Source: Herbiconiux flava
GTDB lineage: Bacteria > Actinomycetota > Actinomycetes > Actinomycetales > Microbacteriaceae
Assembly: GCF_013409865.1 (NCBI RefSeq)
Contig: NZ_JACCBM010000001.1
Span: 2,232,001 to 2,296,000 of the forward strand
DNA length: 64,000 bases
Direction of reading: 5' to 3'
Shown here: positions 44,701 through 52,346 of the stretch, in pieces
Layout: each line of letters starts with the position of its first letter
Numbering within the stretch: position 1 is the stretch's first letter
Program-made: the position numbers and the translations under genes
The notes under the pieces: model-generated
Databases searched by the model: none
The model's input: only the letters and a program-made list of their open reading frames with translations
Told to the model about the DNA's origin: nothing

Positions 44701-45246
44701 TCAGCGCGCGAGCCGGATCATCTCTGCCGCCTGGAGGCGGACGCTCTCGCGGCTGTCGGTCAGCGTGACGCCGTCCTCGCCGAAGATCTCGAACGCGAGG
44801 TCGACGATCTCGTCGGGGTCGGTGATGCCGAGATGCCGGATGAGTGCGACGATGTCGTCGCGATCCTTCAGCCGCCCCGCCGCCATCTTCATCGCCAGCA
44901 GGAAACGCGGCGATGCGAGACGGATGCTCATCCCGTCGATCTCCAGCGAGCTCGCCTCGGCGTCCTCCATCTCGAAGTTCATGAAGGCGAACGCCCGCTG
45001 GTTGATCCAGTGCTCGGGCAGACCGTGATCGCGTGCCATGAGCCGGGCCTCCTCCTCGACCACGCCGGCGGGCCGGAAGACCCCGTCGATGTCCTCGGTG
45101 GAGCGACGCGAGCCGAGGCCGATCGCCATCGCTGCCCCACCGACGAGATAGGCGTCGACCGATTGCCCGCGCCGCTTGATGCGCTCGCCGAGCTCGTCCA
45201 GGAGGGCGCGGAGTTCATCTGCGGTGAACAGCCTCGACGCACTCAT
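44701..45246 (-). CDS. DUF6036-type nucleotidyltransferase (AbiEii-like)
   Basis: 181 aa. The nucleotidyltransferase signature is VGGAAMAIGLGSRRSTEDID (GG, then R-x-T-x-DID), as in AbiEii/MNT-fold toxins and DUF6036 proteins. A PRFLLAMKMAAGRLKDRDDI helix follows with the conserved Lys and Asp pair. Such enzymes can transfer nucleotides to tRNA or proteins. The upstream HTH gene overlaps by ATGA, giving an antitoxin-then-toxin layout. The product should be cytoplasmic. The toxin role is inferred from architecture only. Confidence 0.75.
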   Translation of the reverse strand: MSASRLFTADELRALLDELGERIKRRGQSVDAYLVGGAAMAIGLGSRRSTEDIDGVFRPAGVVEEEARLMARDHGLPEHWINQRAFAFMNFEMEDAEASSLEIDGMSIRLASPRFLLAMKMAAGRLKDRDDIVALIRHLGITDPDEIVDLAFEIFGEDGVTLTDSRESVRLQAAEMIRLAR

Positions 45247-45845
45247 GCCGACGCCAGGTCGCGCGCCCTCACCACGATGCCCTTCTCCAGGAATGCGGGC
45301 TCCGCGGCGGCTCTGAGGTAGGCGATGTACTCATCCGAGTGCTCGGTGTCGGGCCCCGGTACCCAGTCGGAGGTGAGGGGTGGTCGATCGGTCCAGGTCG
45401 GCGGAGTGATCCCACGCTCGCCGGCGTCCCAGGCGACGGCCGTGGCGAGCAGCGTGTCCCAGCGCTCGTCACCGATCGGCTCGGGTTCTTCGAGGAAGTC
45501 GGCGATCTCGTTCTCCGACCGCGCCTGCCGGAAGTGATCGATCGCCTGCGACGTCAGGCGCAGTGCGGCCGACGGGTCCGCTGAGCGCAGCTCGGCACCG
45601 ATGGCCTCGGCTGCCGACCGGGCGCTGAGCAGGTGGCGATCGGCCATCGTCGCCGGTGAGGTCGACGTCGTCAGTCGCTCGCCGAGGGCCTCGAGGGCCC
45701 GCTCGAGCGATGAAAGCTTGATCGTGCCGGCGCGCTCGGACCGCTCCAGCTGGGAGACGGCCCCCGCCGTGACCCCGAGGCGTTCGGCCAGCCCGTAGAT
45801 GGACAGGCCGAGTCGTCGGCGGGCCGATCGGATCAGCTCGGACAT
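45243..45845 (-). CDS. XRE-family HTH regulator, probable antitoxin
   Basis: 200 aa. Residues 1-65 are a Cro/C1-type helix-turn-helix (RSARRRLGLSIYGLAERLGV, TAGAVSQLERSERAGTIKLS). The rest is a helical acidic domain (DFLEEPEPIGDERWDTLLAT) that likely binds the nucleotidyltransferase. AAGGAGG lies just before the ATG, and the palindrome TGTATAG...CTATACA overlaps this leader, which indicates autorepression. Gene order and overlap match type II/IV toxin-antitoxin pairs. It sits on the opposite strand between two co-regulated plus-strand genes, so it may have been inserted there. Confidence 0.78.
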   Translation of the reverse strand: MSELIRSARRRLGLSIYGLAERLGVTAGAVSQLERSERAGTIKLSSLERALEALGERLTTSTSPATMADRHLLSARSAAEAIGAELRSADPSAALRLTSQAIDHFRQARSENEIADFLEEPEPIGDERWDTLLATAVAWDAGERGITPPTWTDRPPLTSDWVPGPDTEHSDEYIAYLRAAAEPAFLEKGIVVRARDLASA

Positions 45846-45855
45846 GGATCCTCCT

Positions 45856-45875
45856 TGTATAGCTGCAACTATACA
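45856..45875. promoter_or_regulatory. Palindromic operator of HTH/nucleotidyltransferase pair
   Basis: TGTATAGCTGCAACTATACA is a 20-base palindrome with 7-base arms and a TGCA centre; only one base pair breaks symmetry. It starts 10 bases upstream of the HTH gene and overlaps its ribosome binding site and probably its -10 region. This is the most likely binding site of the HTH protein. Confidence 0.7.
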
Positions 45876-45898
45876 TCCGCCGAGGGTTCAGGCGCGTG

Positions 45899-45929
45899 CC
45901 AGGGAACGCCGAGGCGGGTGGGGTAGTTT
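45899..45929 (+). promoter_or_regulatory. Shared ECF-type promoter motif, copy 2
   Basis: CCAGGGAACG and, 24 bases after its first base, GTAGTTTCGCT, in the same arrangement as at 42910. Matching bases continue up to TCGTG. It lies about 88 bases before the DUF4407 start, leaving a leader of about 75 bases with a GAAAGG ribosome binding site. Confidence 0.55.
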
Positions 45930-46016
45930 CGCTCCTCGTGTTCGGCGGCGGCCGGAGTGCCGTGCGTGCATCCGCTCGTCGTGGGGCACGTCACCCACCC
46001 GAAAGGTCGTCGCGCA

Positions 46017-47894
46017 ATGGCTCGTCGTTACAACTCGAACCCCGTCTCGAACTTCATGTCGTGGCTGGGTGGCGCTCGGCTCGACGTGCTGCAGGATGCG
46101 CCGGGCGACCGCGCGCGGTTCGTCGCGATGGGCGGCGTGATCCTGAGCACGGCGTTCCTGTCGGCGGTGTCGGCGGCGTTCGCGCTGGTGATGGCCGTCG
46201 GGGCGCCGATCGTCGTGGCGGTGATCGTGGGGATCTTCTGGGGTCTGATCATCCTGAACCTCGACCGGCTGCTGATCATCGGCATGGCCAAGCAGAAGGG
46301 CGTCTGGCGCAACCTCGCGCTCGCGATGCCCCGTGTGGCGCTCGCGCTGATCATCGGCACGGTCATCTCGACGCCGCTGACACTGCAGATCTTCCAGGCG
46401 GAGATCAACTCGGAGATCCAGGTGATGCAGGCCGAGGACAAGTCCGCCTTCGAGGAGCGGATGGCGAACGACCCGCGATTCGCCGCCATCCCGTCGCTCG
46501 AGGAGTCGATCGCCGCGAACCAGGCGATCGTCGACAAGGGGCTGCAGACCGACCTCTCGTCCGACCCGAACTACGCCGCTGCCGTGGCGGCGACCGCGGC
46601 GGCGCAGGCCGCGTACGACCAGGCGCAGGCCGCGTACCTCGCCGAGATCGACGGCAGCGGGGGCACGGGCGTGCGCGGCGACGGGCCCGTGACGGCGTCG
46701 AAGCAGGCGGCGCTCGACGCCGCGTCGGCCCGGTTGCAGGCGGCTCAGGATGCTCAGGCCGCCGCCGAGACCGCGGCCTCGTCGAACCTCGAGGCGTCGG
46801 CGCAGAGCCGGCTCGAGGCGGCGACCTCGCAGCTCGCCGCGGACAAGGCGACCCTCGCGACGGCGCAGGACCAGCGCAGCGCCGAGCAGGCCGCCTATGA
46901 CAACGCCGTCGACAACAGTGCGGGGCTGCTCTCGCGGCTCGAGGCGCTGTTCCGGCTGGGGGAGGCGAACCCGCTGCTGAACGTGGCGCACATCATGATC
47001 GCGCTGCTGTTCATCTGCATCGAGCTGCTGCCGGTGATCGTGAAGACGCTCGCGAACCTCGGCGGGCCGACGGCGTACGACCGGCTCGTGGACGTGCGCG
47101 AGGACGGCGAGGTCTCCGGCGGATCGGTCTGGGCGTCCAAGCGCGCCGAGGCGATCGAGGTCGAGGCCGGCGTGCAGGTGTCGGTCGCGGCCGACCGGGC
47201 CGAGCGGCAGGTCGAGTTCGGGCGGCGCGTGAACCAGGCGGTGCTCGAGCAGCAGGAGGCCGTGATCTCGCGGGCCCTCGAGGTGTGGGGGCGGTACGCG
47301 GGTGAGCGGGCCGAGGCTCGGATGGGGGAGTGGGAGCGATCGCTCGAGGCGTCGGAGGGTGCGGGCGCTGGTGGTACTGGTGCTGGCGTGCTCGGTGCAG
47401 GCGCGGCGACTTCCGCTGGAAGCGGTGCTCCCGGTGTGCTCGATGCCGGTGCGGCAGCGGCAGCGTCTGCTCAGGTGGCCGGCCGGCCCGAGGTCGGGTC
47501 TGCGGCTGCGGCGACCGGTCGCGACCAGCGGTCCCCGGTGGCGGATGCTCGGCGGAACGGCGCGTGGTGGCGCGGTCTCAGCGGCCGCGACTCCGCGGCG
47601 GCGAAGGTCGAGGCGGCCCGCGAGGCCGAGGCGCGTGATCTGGCCTTCGACGACGCCGCCGAGCTGGAGGCGCTGTTCGGCGACACCGGCGTCACCGAGC
47701 GGATCGACACCGGCCGTGACGCCGCCGAGCGCCTCGACACCGGGCGCCCGGATGCCGATCGGCTCGAGACCGAGCGCATCGACAGCTACGCCGGTCGCGC
47801 ATCCGCTCGCGACGACACCGAGACGAAGCCCCTGCCGCAGAACAGCGACCGCGCCGCCTACCTGCGCCGCGCCGGCCTGCCCGAGGACTTCTAG
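46017..47894 (+). CDS. DUF4407 membrane protein with coiled coil
   Basis: Start ATG 46017 (MARRYNSNPVSNFMSWLGGA) after GAAAGG; 625 aa. The N-terminal third has hydrophobic segments at about residues 38-62, 65-85 and 100-120, followed by a long Ala/Gln/Glu coiled coil (about residues 150-310). A further transmembrane helix, NVAHIMIALLFICIELLPVI, follows, then a cytoplasmic tail with a Gly/Ala-rich region and a repeat-like acidic end (ERIDTGRDAAERLDTGRPDA). This is the DUF4407 layout; function is unknown. It shares its promoter type with the kinase-like gene, so the two may work together at the membrane. Confidence 0.75.
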   Translation: MARRYNSNPVSNFMSWLGGARLDVLQDAPGDRARFVAMGGVILSTAFLSAVSAAFALVMAVGAPIVVAVIVGIFWGLIILNLDRLLIIGMAKQKGVWRNLALAMPRVALALIIGTVISTPLTLQIFQAEINSEIQVMQAEDKSAFEERMANDPRFAAIPSLEESIAANQAIVDKGLQTDLSSDPNYAAAVAATAAAQAAYDQAQAAYLAEIDGSGGTGVRGDGPVTASKQAALDAASARLQAAQDAQAAAETAASSNLEASAQSRLEAATSQLAADKATLATAQDQRSAEQAAYDNAVDNSAGLLSRLEALFRLGEANPLLNVAHIMIALLFICIELLPVIVKTLANLGGPTAYDRLVDVREDGEVSGGSVWASKRAEAIEVEAGVQVSVAADRAERQVEFGRRVNQAVLEQQEAVISRALEVWGRYAGERAEARMGEWERSLEASEGAGAGGTGAGVLGAGAATSAGSGAPGVLDAGAAAAASAQVAGRPEVGSAAAATGRDQRSPVADARRNGAWWRGLSGRDSAAAKVEAAREAEARDLAFDDAAELEALFGDTGVTERIDTGRDAAERLDTGRPDADRLETERIDSYAGRASARDDTETKPLPQNSDRAAYLRRAGLPEDF

Positions 47895-47944
47895 GCCGAG
47901 GAGCCTGACCGGCGCGGCCGGCAGCCCGGGTGCGACCGGCAGAG

Positions 47945-48898
47945 CTAGGCCGACCCCGACCCCGACCCCGACCCCGAGCCCGCGCCCGTGCCCGCGCCCG
48001 GTGCGACCGACGCGTCGTAGATCGCCTGGATCGCCGCGTCGAGCGTGGTGTCGAACTCCGCGTCGCTCTGGCTGACCGACAGCCCCTCGGTCAGCGCCCG
48101 GCTGAAGCTCGCGATCTCGCCGACGTCCTCGGTGAGCAGCGCGTCGGCCTCCGCGCGCGAGTACCCGCCCGACAGCGCCACGACCCGCATGACCCGCGGA
48201 TGCTCGACCAGCGGCCGATACAGATTCGGAACCGTCGGCAGCGAGAGCTTGACCATCACGCGCCGATCCGCGGGCAGCCGGTCGAGCTGCTCGACGAGCT
48301 GCGCCAGCAGCAGCTCCTCGGCGGCCGCCTTGTCGTCGATCGTGATCGTCACCTCCGGCTCGAGGATCGGCACCAGCCCGTGCGCCAGCACCTGCTCCGC
48401 GACTTCGAACTGCTGCGCCACGACCGCCGCGATCCCCGACGCCCACGCGGCTCCGATCACCGACCGCGCCTTCGTCCCGAAGATCCCGTGCCGCACCGCG
48501 CTCTCGAGCAGCGCATCCAGCCCGGAGATCGGCTTCATCAGCTGCACGCCGTCGGCGGCATCCGCGAGCCCCTGGTCGATCTTGAGGAACGGCACGACCC
48601 CTTTCACGTGCCACAGGTACGCCGCCGCCGGCCGGTCGCCGAACGACCGCTCCATCGTCTCCTCGAACAGGATCGCGGCGAGCACCCGGTCGCCCGTGAA
48701 CGCCGGGGACATCACGATGCGCGTGCGCATCCGGTGGATCAGATCGAACATCTCGGCCTCGCCCGAGTACGAGCCCTCCTCGATGCCGTAGAGCGCGAGC
48801 GCCTTGGGTGTCGACCCGCCGCTCTGGTCGAGGGCGGTGATGAAGCCCTTGCCCGAGGTCATCCGTTCGGCCTGCACCTGCGTCACGTCGTCCACCAT
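47945..48898 (-). CDS. fda: Class I fructose-bisphosphate aldolase
   Basis: 317 aa, starting MVDDVTQVQAERMTSGKGFI with ALDQSGGSTPKAL, the conserved N-terminal signature of bacterial class I aldolases. LKIDQGL, LEPEVTITIDD and VMVKLSLPTVPNLY (with the Schiff-base Lys expected in VKLS) and ALSGGYSR complete the barrel. The enzyme splits fructose 1,6-bisphosphate into DHAP and glyceraldehyde 3-phosphate in glycolysis. The last 17 residues (GAGTGAGSGSGSGSGSA) are an unusual Gly-Ser tail coded by a GACCCC hexamer repeat. It is convergent with the DUF4407 gene and divergent from an AsnC regulator. Confidence 0.9.
   Translation of the reverse strand: MVDDVTQVQAERMTSGKGFITALDQSGGSTPKALALYGIEEGSYSGEAEMFDLIHRMRTRIVMSPAFTGDRVLAAILFEETMERSFGDRPAAAYLWHVKGVVPFLKIDQGLADAADGVQLMKPISGLDALLESAVRHGIFGTKARSVIGAAWASGIAAVVAQQFEVAEQVLAHGLVPILEPEVTITIDDKAAAEELLLAQLVEQLDRLPADRRVMVKLSLPTVPNLYRPLVEHPRVMRVVALSGGYSRAEADALLTEDVGEIASFSRALTEGLSVSQSDAEFDTTLDAAIQAIYDASVAPGAGTGAGSGSGSGSGSA
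47952..47975. repeat. (GACCCC)4 repeat at 3' end of fda
   Basis: Four hexamers encode the Gly-Ser C-terminal tail of the aldolase on the minus strand. The stop lies immediately outside, so unit gain or loss changes only tail length. Confidence 0.65.
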
Positions 48899-48949
48899 GC
48901 GCCGAGCCTATGTCTCCGGCCCGACGGTGCCTAGTGACAGAATGGGGCC

Positions 48950-49465
48950 GTGGAGCTCGAGGCCATCGACGTGATCGATCGCAAGATCATCGATCAGCTG
49001 CGCCTCGACGGCCGGCGCTCGTTCGGCCAGATCGCCCGCTACGTCGGGCTCACCGAGGGCAGCGTGCGGCAGCGCTACAACCGGCTGCTCGCCCTCGGCG
49101 TGGTGCAGGTCGTCGGCATGCCGAACAGTCCGCGCATGGGCTACGTCGAGGCGCACCTCTCGATCCGCGTGCGGGGCGCGACCGTCGAATCGGTGGCGAA
49201 GGCGCTGGCCGCGCTGCCGCAGGTGAAGTACGTCGGCGCCTGCATCGGCTCCTTCGACCTGAGTGCGGATGTGCGCTGCGCCGATCAGGCCGAGATGAAC
49301 CGTCTGCTCACCGACACCGTGCGGTCGATCATGGGCATCGACGTGCTCGAGACGGCGGCCGTGCTCGAGGTGATCAAGGACGAGTACGTCTGGTCGGGCT
49401 TCCGGGAGCCGGTGGGGCGTCCGACCCGGCCGCATCCGGCCAGCGGCATCACGCGGGGGGCGTAG
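48950..49465 (+). CDS. Lrp/AsnC-family regulator 1
   Basis: GTG start; 171 aa. The N-terminal winged helix (DVIDRKIIDQLRLDGRRSFG, YVGLTEGSVRQRYNRLLALG) is followed by the AsnC effector-binding RAM domain (MGYVEAHLSIRVRGATVESV, KYVGACIGSFDLSADVRCAD). It ends with VIKDEYVWSGFREP, which is similar to the tail of the second AsnC gene on the other strand. The two genes overlap tail to tail by 17 bases. It probably responds to an amino acid or related metabolite and could control fda or the operon to its right. Confidence 0.88.
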   Translation: MELEAIDVIDRKIIDQLRLDGRRSFGQIARYVGLTEGSVRQRYNRLLALGVVQVVGMPNSPRMGYVEAHLSIRVRGATVESVAKALAALPQVKYVGACIGSFDLSADVRCADQAEMNRLLTDTVRSIMGIDVLETAAVLEVIKDEYVWSGFREPVGRPTRPHPASGITRGA

Positions 49466-49952
49466 GAGCCGCGCCCACCGAGCCGCCGACGGCGCGTTCG
49501 CCCGACTGGTCGCGCAGCCCGTTCCAGGAGTAGTCCTTGAACAGCCGCGTCAGCACGAACTGATCGATCTTCGCGACGCCCGGCGTGCGGCGGATGTCGT
49601 CGAGCAGATCGGCCAGCTGCCCCAGGTCGCGCGGGGTCGCCTCGAGGTAGATGTCGTGCGCCCCCGAGGTGAGTGCCACGTGACCGATCATCGGCAGCGA
49701 GGTCAGCGACTTCGCGACGTTCCGTGGCGTCACACCGTGCACGCCGAGCAGCAGCCGCACCGACTGGTGACCGAGCGTGAGCGGGTTGCAGAGGGCGACG
49801 ATGCGCAGCGTGCCGTTCGAGGTGAGCCGCTGGATGCGCGCCCGCACGGTCGCCTCCGAGACGCCGACGATGCCGGCGATGTCGGTGTAGGCGCGCCGGC
49901 CGTCCTCGCCGAGGAGCTCGACGAGCCGCCGATCCAGGTCATCCGCCGCCAT
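49449..49952 (-). CDS. Lrp/AsnC-family regulator 2
   Basis: 167 aa with a winged helix (LDRRLVELLGEDGRRAYTDI, GVSEATVRARIQRLTSNGTL) and an AsnC effector domain (LGHQSVRLLLGVHGVTPRNV, HVALTSGAHDIYLEATPRDL). It lies 36 bases after the BKACE gene on the same strand and is probably the last gene of the transport/catabolism operon, giving feedback control by its substrate. It overlaps the convergent AsnC gene by 17 bases. Confidence 0.87.
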   Translation of the reverse strand: MAADDLDRRLVELLGEDGRRAYTDIAGIVGVSEATVRARIQRLTSNGTLRIVALCNPLTLGHQSVRLLLGVHGVTPRNVAKSLTSLPMIGHVALTSGAHDIYLEATPRDLGQLADLLDDIRRTPGVAKIDQFVLTRLFKDYSWNGLRDQSGERAVGGSVGAAPTPPA

Positions 49953-49988
49953 GTGCCGATTATCCCCGAGGACGGCCCGCCGGTCGAC

Positions 49989-50774
49989 TCAGACGCCGAG
50001 CGGCCGAGCCGAAGGAGCCGACGAGGCCGGCGAGGCCGACGAGAGCGACAGCGAGCCCTCCAGCGCGCGGGCGAGCGTCACCATCGCCGCGTTGTCGGGC
50101 GCCACCGACCCGTCGTCGAGCACGAGCATGTCCTCGAACCCCACGCGCACCTCGGCGCCGTCCTCGATCGCCGCCCGCACCACGGGCCAGGCCGTGCCGT
50201 CGTAGCCGTGGTACAGCAGCGGCGCGGTCACGCCACCGGCACGCAGAGCGGCCGCGATGGCGCGAGCGTGCGCCACGGCGTCGTCGGCCGACTCGTCCTC
50301 GGGCTCGATCAGGATGCGCACGTTCTCGCGCAGCGTCGGCGATGCCAGCAGGGCCGGAACCTCGTCGAGGTGCCACACCGCGCTCTCGAGCACCATCCCG
50401 CGCTCGACGACGAGCGCCGCGGCCTCGGCGGCGCCCTCCTCCGAGAAGGCGACCGAGGCGAAGTCGGGCAGCGCATCGGCCGGCCAGGCGGCGAGGTGGG
50501 CCATCCGCTCCTCATGCCCCGAGCAGGTCCAGAGCCCTGTCGTGGTGCCGACGACGATCGCCGGGTCGACGGCCCGCACGGCGCGCACCATCGAGGCCAC
50601 CGCGTCGGGGGCGATGCTCTGCCCGCCGTCGGCCGTGCGCACGTGCGCGTGCACGACGTCGGCTCCGGCGGCCACCGCGGCGGCGGCGGCCGCGGCGATC
50701 TCGGTGTCGGTGAGGGGGATGGCGGGGTGCTCGTCGCGCCCGCGCCCTCCGTTGATGGCGGCCTTGATCAGCAT
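49989..50774 (-). CDS. BKACE-type beta-keto acid cleavage enzyme
   Basis: Start ATG 50774 (MLIKAAINGGRGRDEHPAIP); 261 aa. The beta-keto acid cleavage enzyme family (founder: 3-keto-5-aminohexanoate cleavage enzyme Kce) is a zinc-dependent TIM barrel that condenses a beta-keto acid with acetyl-CoA. VVHAHVRTADGGQS carries the metal-binding His pair and VRVGFEDMLVLDDG is the conserved end-of-barrel motif. The substrate side chain is not predictable; the neighbouring amidase and polyamine-type transporter suggest a nitrogen-containing acid. The C-terminus has a Ser/Ala/Pro tail. Confidence 0.82.
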   Translation of the reverse strand: MLIKAAINGGRGRDEHPAIPLTDTEIAAAAAAAVAAGADVVHAHVRTADGGQSIAPDAVASMVRAVRAVDPAIVVGTTTGLWTCSGHEERMAHLAAWPADALPDFASVAFSEEGAAEAAALVVERGMVLESAVWHLDEVPALLASPTLRENVRILIEPEDESADDAVAHARAIAAALRAGGVTAPLLYHGYDGTAWPVVRAAIEDGAEVRVGFEDMLVLDDGSVAPDNAAMVTLARALEGSLSLSSASPASSAPSARPLGV

Positions 50775-50857
50775 GGTGCTCCGTGTCCAGATGGCAGAGG
50801 TGGCAGAGGTGACAGGGGTGTCAGCGGCGAGGGGGTCTGGGGCGGGGTCGGGCGGGT

Positions 50858-51529
50858 TCAGGATGCGCCGAAGCCGGCCACGGCCTCGCTCGCGCCCGTG
50901 AGGTCGCCGAGTCGCGCACCGCCGCGCAGCTCCGCCACGAGCTCGGGCTCCTCGGCGTCGTCGGCCAGCGCCGTGTCGACGATCGCCTCGACGACCGCGA
51001 CGGACGCGAAGAAGACGCCGTTGCGGTCGGCGAGCACGACGTCGCCCGGGTTCACCGTGACCCCGCCGCAGACGACGGGCACGTTCATCCCGCCGGCATC
51101 CAGGGACAGCAGCTTCGTGGTGAGCACGCTCGAGCCGCGGGCGTAGACGGGCAGCCCGAACGGCTCGACCTCGTCGAGGTCGGTGACGACGCCGTCGACG
51201 ATCACCCCGGCGGCCCCGCGGATGGACAGCGTCGCGGCGAGCACCTCCCCGACGGGCGCGTGGCGGGTGTCGCCACCGGTGTCGATGACGAACACGTCGC
51301 CCGGCTCGCACCAGCCTGCGGCGTGGTGCAGCACGGTGGAGTCCTGGCCGGTGATGCGCACGGTGACGGCGCGCCCGACGACTCGGGCGGTGCCGGTGAG
51401 GCGGCGGATGCCGAAGTCGGCGAACCCCTCCTCCAGGTAGTGGCCGAGCGTCGGAAATGACACTCGGGACAGCTTGGAGAGGAGCTCGGCGGGCAGCGGT
51501 GCGGGCGCGGGGCCGGCGATGAACGGCAT
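50858..51529 (-). CDS. RraA-like (HMG/CHA aldolase-type) protein
   Basis: 223 aa with the RraA/4-hydroxy-4-methyl-2-oxoglutarate aldolase fold: VSFPTLGHYLEEGFADFGIR, GDVFVIDTGGDTRHAPVGEV and GAAGVIVDGVVTDLDEVEPF (the GxxxDGxxRD-type metal site, here VVTDLD with the usual Arg replaced by Thr). CGGVTVNPGDVVLADRNGVF completes the core. Family members cleave or decarboxylate oxo-acids; others have lost catalysis. Because the Arg of the DGxxRD motif is not conserved, the reaction is uncertain. It starts four bases before the nitrilase-family gene ends. Confidence 0.8.
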   Translation of the reverse strand: MPFIAGPAPAPLPAELLSKLSRVSFPTLGHYLEEGFADFGIRRLTGTARVVGRAVTVRITGQDSTVLHHAAGWCEPGDVFVIDTGGDTRHAPVGEVLAATLSIRGAAGVIVDGVVTDLDEVEPFGLPVYARGSSVLTTKLLSLDAGGMNVPVVCGGVTVNPGDVVLADRNGVFFASVAVVEAIVDTALADDAEEPELVAELRGGARLGDLTGASEAVAGFGAS

Positions 51530-51533
51530 GGGG

Positions 51534-52346
51534 CTACTCCTGGACGGTGACGGTCGAGACGAGGCGGCGGTTGGCCAGTGCGGGCAAAATCTCCCGCACC
51601 TCGGCGGTGCGGTCGAGCGAGATGCGCACCACGGCTACCCCGGCGGCGATCGGCCCGAGTCCGGCGCGCTCGACGCCGAGCGGGTCGAGCACCAGGCTGT
51701 TGCCGATGCACTCCGGCGACGACGAGGATGCCGCCAGCACCCAGCAGGTGTTCTCGATCGCGCGGGCCTTGAGCAGCGTCGACCAGTGCTCCTCCTTGCG
51801 CGCGCCCGCCACCCAGGCGGCCGAGACCGAGAGCACGTCGGCACCACGGGCCACGAGGTCGCGGCTCAGCTCGGGGAAGCGGATATCATAGCAGTTCACC
51901 AGGCCGATGGCGACGCCCTCGATCATCACTACGGGAGGCACCTCGGTGCCTCCGGTGACGTAGTCGCTCTCGCGGTACGAGAAGGCGTCGTAGAGGTGCA
52001 GCTTGCGGTAGCTCTCGACGAGCTCGCCGCGCGGGTTCACCACGACGAGGGTGTTGAACGGCCGGTCGGTGCCGGTCGGCTCGTAGCCGCCGGCGATGAT
52101 CCACACCTCGTTCGAGACGGCCAGCAGCGACAGCTCGGCGAGGAAGCGGGGCCACTCGGCCTCGACGACCGCGCCGAGGGAGCCCGGCACGTCGCCCGCG
52201 AGCAGCATCGACTCCTCAGGCAGCACGACGAGCCGGGCGCCACCGGCCGCCGCCTCGGCGACGAGGGCGGCGATGGCCCCGCGGTTGGCGGCGGCGTCGA
52301 CGGTGGGCGCCAGCTGCGCGACGGCGGCGACGAGGGACGGGTTCAT
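51534..52346 (-). CDS. Carbon-nitrogen hydrolase (nitrilase family)
   Basis: 270 aa, ATG 52346 overlapping the potA-type gene (ATGA). The catalytic triad is visible: Glu in VVLPEESM (about residue 43), Lys in YRKLHLYD (about 115) and Cys in LVNCYDIRFPE (about 150). Such enzymes hydrolyse amides, carbamoyl groups or nitriles; the layout (NPRGELVESYRKLHLYDAFS) is nearest to omega-amidase/carbamoylase types. It probably removes an amide or carbamoyl nitrogen from the substrate imported by the linked ABC transporter. Confidence 0.85.
   Translation of the reverse strand: MNPSLVAAVAQLAPTVDAAANRGAIAALVAEAAAGGARLVVLPEESMLLAGDVPGSLGAVVEAEWPRFLAELSLLAVSNEVWIIAGGYEPTGTDRPFNTLVVVNPRGELVESYRKLHLYDAFSYRESDYVTGGTEVPPVVMIEGVAIGLVNCYDIRFPELSRDLVARGADVLSVSAAWVAGARKEEHWSTLLKARAIENTCWVLAASSSSPECIGNSLVLDPLGVERAGLGPIAAGVAVVRISLDRTAEVREILPALANRRLVSTVTVQE

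Noticed and set aside
45888..48614. A 900-codon minus-strand frame covering the DUF4407 gene and part of fda
   Set aside because: It would cover the fda coding sequence in another frame and has no recognisable domain; the DUF4407 protein and aldolase are well supported.
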